The notes under the pieces are model-generated. The model saw only the letters and a list, made by a program, of their open reading frames with translations. It did no database searches and had not been told where the DNA came from. The translations under genes and the position numbers were made by a program. Source: Candidatus Bipolaricaulota bacterium (GTDB lineage Bacteria; Bipolaricaulota; Bipolaricaulia; UBA7950; UBA9294). From it: 9,732 nt of DNA. Positions 6,974-9,732 of the stretch are shown in pieces; positions within the stretch are counted from its first letter, which is position 1; every line of letters starts with the position of its first letter. The DNA is taken from contig CP070725.1 in the NCBI GenBank assembly GCA_020350845.1, forward strand, positions 331,507 through 341,238, read 5' to 3'.

Positions 6974-8405
6974 CGGCTGGCGCGGCGCGATCGCCCGCGA
7001 ATTCACGTTCGAGAACGTCGGCCGCGTCGCCGAAGCTACGGCGGCATTCCTCGTCTCCGATGCGCGCAAAGAGCTCGCGATCTACAACGAGTGGGGGGCT
7101 CCCTATCGTTCCGCGGCGAACGGCATCACCGTGGGCTACGACACCAGGTTCCTCTCCGACCAGTTTGCACTGCACTTCGCGCGGATCGTCCTCGATCGCG
7201 GGGTGCCGGTTGCGATCAGCGATCGCCCCATCCCCACGCCGGCGCTCTCGTACTCCGTCGTCGATCGTGCCGTGTCGGCGGGGATCATGTTCACCGCAAG
7301 CCACAACCCGGCGACCGACAACGGGATCAAGTACAAGGCGGAGTACGGCGGCTCCGCGCCGGGGGAGCTCACCTCGGGAGTAGAAGCTCGTCTTCCGACT
7401 CGCGCACGCCTCCCCGCTGTCCCGCCGTCAGCCATTCCCCGCGTCGACCTGCGAACACCGTTCCTCCATCGGGTGAGGGAGTTTCTCGATCCGGATCGGC
7501 TTCGAGGGGCTCCGCTCCTCGTGGTTGTCGATTCGATGTACGGTTCCGCCCAAGGGTACGTCGCCGAACTCCTCGCCGAGTACGGCGTCGAACATCTCGT
7601 CATCCGCGGGACACGTGACGTCCTCTTCGGCGGGAAGAAGCCGGAACCGCTCGCCGAGAATCTCGTCCCACTGCGCGCCGTCATCGCGTCGCGCCAGAAG
7701 ACGCACCCGCGGATGATCGGTGTCGTCACCGACGGCGACGGGGATCGCGTCTCGGCGATGGACGAGAAGGGGACGTTCATCAACGCCCATCGCACCTTCG
7801 CACTGATTCTCCACTACCTGTTGGAGGTTCGCGGCTGGCGGGGCGCTGTGGTGAAGTCCTTCAACCTCACCGACATGGCGACGGCAATCTGCGAGAGCTA
7901 CGGCCTCGAGATGATCGAGGTGCCGATCGGATTCAAGAACGCCGTCGAGCACATCCTCCAGCGGGACGTTCTCGTGGCCGCAGAAGAGAGCGGCAGCATC
8001 GCCATCCAGGGGCACATCCCGGAGCGCGACGGCGTCCTCAATTCGCTGCTTCTCGCCGAAATCGCCGCGTCGGCGGACGGCCCGATCAGCGAAGAGATCC
8101 GGCGCCTCGACGATGCCTTCGGCCCGTTCGCCTACCACCGCCGGGACATCACCGTCCCCGGACGTCTCGAGGTCGTCGCCCGGCTGCTTGCCGATCCTCC
8201 GGACCGGTTCGCCGGTCGCCCCGTGAAGGCCGTTGAAACCCTCGACGGCCTGAAGCTAAGATTCTCCAAGGGATGGCTGCTGTTCCGAGCATCGGGGACG
8301 GAGCCGATCCTTCGCCTCTATAGCGAGATGCCCACAGAGCGCGACGTGTGGCTGATGCTTGACGAGGCGGAGAAGCTGGCACGGGGAGACCTCACGCTAT
8401 GGTAG
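6921..8405 (+). CDS. Phosphoglucomutase/phosphomannomutase-family alpha-D-phosphohexomutase
   Basis: This cytoplasmic enzyme should interconvert hexose 1- and 6-phosphates, feeding nucleotide-sugar, polysaccharide or glycogen synthesis. With the GTG start at 6921 it has 494 residues, near the family norm of 450-500. All four active-site elements are visible. FGTDGWRG is at 15-22. TASHNP is at 125-130, with phosphoserine S127. The metal loop DGDGDR is at 271-276. The sugar-binding EESGS is at 355-359, and the phosphate-binding RASGTEP is at 456-462. Whether it prefers glucose, mannose or both cannot be told from sequence; the GlmM-type glucosamine signature is not evident. It starts inside the small upstream gene and ends 7 bases into leuS, so the three genes are probably co-transcribed and translationally coupled. 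No truncation or missing catalytic residue is seen. Confidence 0.93.
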   Translation: MEPVANPSGTDVVRFGTDGWRGAIAREFTFENVGRVAEATAAFLVSDARKELAIYNEWGAPYRSAANGITVGYDTRFLSDQFALHFARIVLDRGVPVAISDRPIPTPALSYSVVDRAVSAGIMFTASHNPATDNGIKYKAEYGGSAPGELTSGVEARLPTRARLPAVPPSAIPRVDLRTPFLHRVREFLDPDRLRGAPLLVVVDSMYGSAQGYVAELLAEYGVEHLVIRGTRDVLFGGKKPEPLAENLVPLRAVIASRQKTHPRMIGVVTDGDGDRVSAMDEKGTFINAHRTFALILHYLLEVRGWRGAVVKSFNLTDMATAICESYGLEMIEVPIGFKNAVEHILQRDVLVAAEESGSIAIQGHIPERDGVLNSLLLAEIAASADGPISEEIRRLDDAFGPFAYHRRDITVPGRLEVVARLLADPPDRFAGRPVKAVETLDGLKLRFSKGWLLFRASGTEPILRLYSEMPTERDVWLMLDEAEKLARGDLTLW

Positions 8406-9732
8406 ATTCCGAGCGACGAGAGCGGTACGAGTTTGCAGCGATCGAAGATCGCTGGCGCGACTTCTGGGCGGAACAGGGCTTCTTCCGTGCAGACACGACG
8501 ACTCGCGAGAACACGTTCTACTACCTCAACATGTTCCCCTACCCGTCGAGCTACCTTCACGTCGGGCATGGACGGAACTACATCATCGGCGATGTCGTCA
8601 GCCGGGTGAAGCGGATGCGCGGCTACACCGTCCTCAATCCTATGGGCTGGGACGCCTTCGGCCTTCCCGCGGAGAACGCCGCAATCGAGAGGAAGGTGCA
8701 CCCGCGCGAGTGGACGCTGTCCAACATCGAGTACTCGAAGGAGCAGTTCCGCGCATGGGGAGTGCAGTTCGACTGGGACCGTGAGGTCACCACATGCCTT
8801 CCCGACTACTACCGCTGGACGCAATGGCTTTTCCTCCAACTCTACAAGAACGGACTCGCGTACAAGAGCGAGGCCACGGTCAACTACTGCCCGACCTGCG
8901 AGACAGTCCTCGCCAACGAGCAGGTGGTCGGCGGCGCGTGCGAGCGTTGCGGCACGGTCCCCGAGAAGAAGGACCTCGAGCAATGGTTCTTCAAGATCAC
9001 AGAGTACGCGGACAGGCTGCTCGACGATCTCGACCAGCTGACGGAGTGGCCGGAGAACGTGCGCAAGATGCAGGAGAACTGGATCGGGCGCAGTGAAGGC
9101 GCCGAGGTCACGTTCACCACCGAGGCCGGCGATCCGATGACGGTGTTCACTACGCGTCCGGACACGCTGTGGGGCGCGACGTTCATGGTTCTCGCCCCGG
9201 AGCATCCGCTCGTCCAGACCCTCACGACGGATGAGCACCGCGTCGAGGTGACGGCCTACTGCGAACGGGCGGCACGCGCGACGGAGATCGAGCGCACGTC
9301 GACCGAGCGCGAGAAGACGGGCGTCTTTACCGGCGGCTTCGCGCTCAATCCGGTCAACGGGCGGCGCATCCCGGTGTGGATCGCCGACTATGTTCTGCTG
9401 ACCTACGGGACAGGGGCGATCATGGCGGTGCCCGCTCACGATGAGCGCGACTTCGAGTTCGCCCTCGAGTTCGGCCTGCCGATCCTTCCCGTGATCGAAC
9501 GCCCCGACGGCGTCGTCAAGTCGTTCGCCCTGGAGGGAACGGTGGGGGACGGGTTCGCGCCCGCGCTCCACGACGCGGAGATCCCGTACGAAGCCGTCAA
9601 AGCCGGCCTCGACGTCACCATTCCCCTCGATCTCGTCGGTCGCTACGTCGGTCTCGCCCGCGAGCATCTTCAGCCGGGCTCGTGGATCGACGTCGTCGGC
9701 GCACGGTGGCAGTTCGTCTTCCAGGACTGTGC
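8399..9732 (+). CDS. leuS: Leucyl-tRNA synthetase, N-terminal part (truncated by window end)
   Basis: The enzyme charges tRNA-Leu with leucine in the cytoplasm. The first 444 residues are present. The class I HIGH signature region is MFPYPSSYLHVGHGRNY (45-61), followed by NPMGWDAFGLPAENAA (80-95). A zinc-type CPTC...CERC module lies at 164-184. The CP1 editing domain shows TTRPDTLWGA (251-260) and GTGAIMAVPAHDERD (337-351), with the editing aspartates present. The tRNA-binding domain and KMSKS loop lie beyond the window. The ATG at 8399 overlaps the mutase stop by 7 bases, and GGGGAG lies 10 bases upstream. Two oddities stand out. The near-invariant Gly of PYPSG is Ser. Residues from about 370 to the window end do not follow the expected 'AY..PG.MVNSG' continuation and look like an inserted domain. 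Confidence 0.95.
   Translation, partial: MVDSERRERYEFAAIEDRWRDFWAEQGFFRADTTTRENTFYYLNMFPYPSSYLHVGHGRNYIIGDVVSRVKRMRGYTVLNPMGWDAFGLPAENAAIERKVHPREWTLSNIEYSKEQFRAWGVQFDWDREVTTCLPDYYRWTQWLFLQLYKNGLAYKSEATVNYCPTCETVLANEQVVGGACERCGTVPEKKDLEQWFFKITEYADRLLDDLDQLTEWPENVRKMQENWIGRSEGAEVTFTTEAGDPMTVFTTRPDTLWGATFMVLAPEHPLVQTLTTDEHRVEVTAYCERAARATEIERTSTEREKTGVFTGGFALNPVNGRRIPVWIADYVLLTYGTGAIMAVPAHDERDFEFALEFGLPILPVIERPDGVVKSFALEGTVGDGFAPALHDAEIPYEAVKAGLDVTIPLDLVGRYVGLAREHLQPGSWIDVVGARWQFVFQDC

Noticed and set aside
8318..9667. Long minus-strand open frame (449 codons) opposite leuS
   Set aside because: The plus strand is unmistakably LeuS. The antisense frame is low-complexity and matches nothing recognisable.

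Overview
This is a GC-rich window (roughly two thirds G+C by eye) from a Gram-negative-type bacterium. Two divergent transcription units share a ~213-base control region at about 6452-6664. The reverse-strand proteins have signal peptides, outer-membrane beta-barrel character and a type IX-secretion-like C-terminal sorting domain. That combination is typical of the Bacteroidetes/FCB superphylum and of uncultured phyla such as Eisenbacteria, Latescibacteria or Gemmatimonadota. The phylum assignment is an inference and is not settled by this sequence.

Leftward unit (6451 down to 1 and beyond). Three tightly packed genes encode secreted or envelope proteins. The first is a subtilisin-family (S8) protease with a signal peptide, a propeptide-like region, a complete Asp/His/Ser triad, an inserted beta domain and a T9SS/FlgD-like C-terminal domain. 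The second is a PorV/PorQ (UPF0164)-like outer-membrane beta-barrel protein, whose ATG overlaps the protease stop as ATGA. The third is a very large outer-membrane or surface protein, open from 3393 to the left edge: 1131 codons, no stop, truncated by the window. It combines a signal peptide, a cadherin-like beta-sandwich, a region reminiscent of SprA-like surface proteins, a predicted seven-bladed beta-propeller and barrel-like beta strands. A plausible reading is a cargo + PorV-type partner + giant outer-membrane protein cassette. This is the most interesting part of the window.

Rightward unit (about 6637 to 9732 and beyond). A promoter-like sequence precedes a small unrecognised basic-tailed protein (about 102 aa). 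Next come a phosphoglucomutase/phosphomannomutase-family enzyme and leucyl-tRNA synthetase (leuS, cut by the right edge). All three genes overlap (53 and 7 bases), suggesting one coupled transcript. The LeuS has a run of about 75 residues after its editing-domain GTGAIMAVPAHDERD motif that does not match the canonical family and looks like an inserted domain.

No tRNA, rRNA, CRISPR array, insertion sequence or prophage feature was seen. Apart from the divergent control region, essentially every base is coding.
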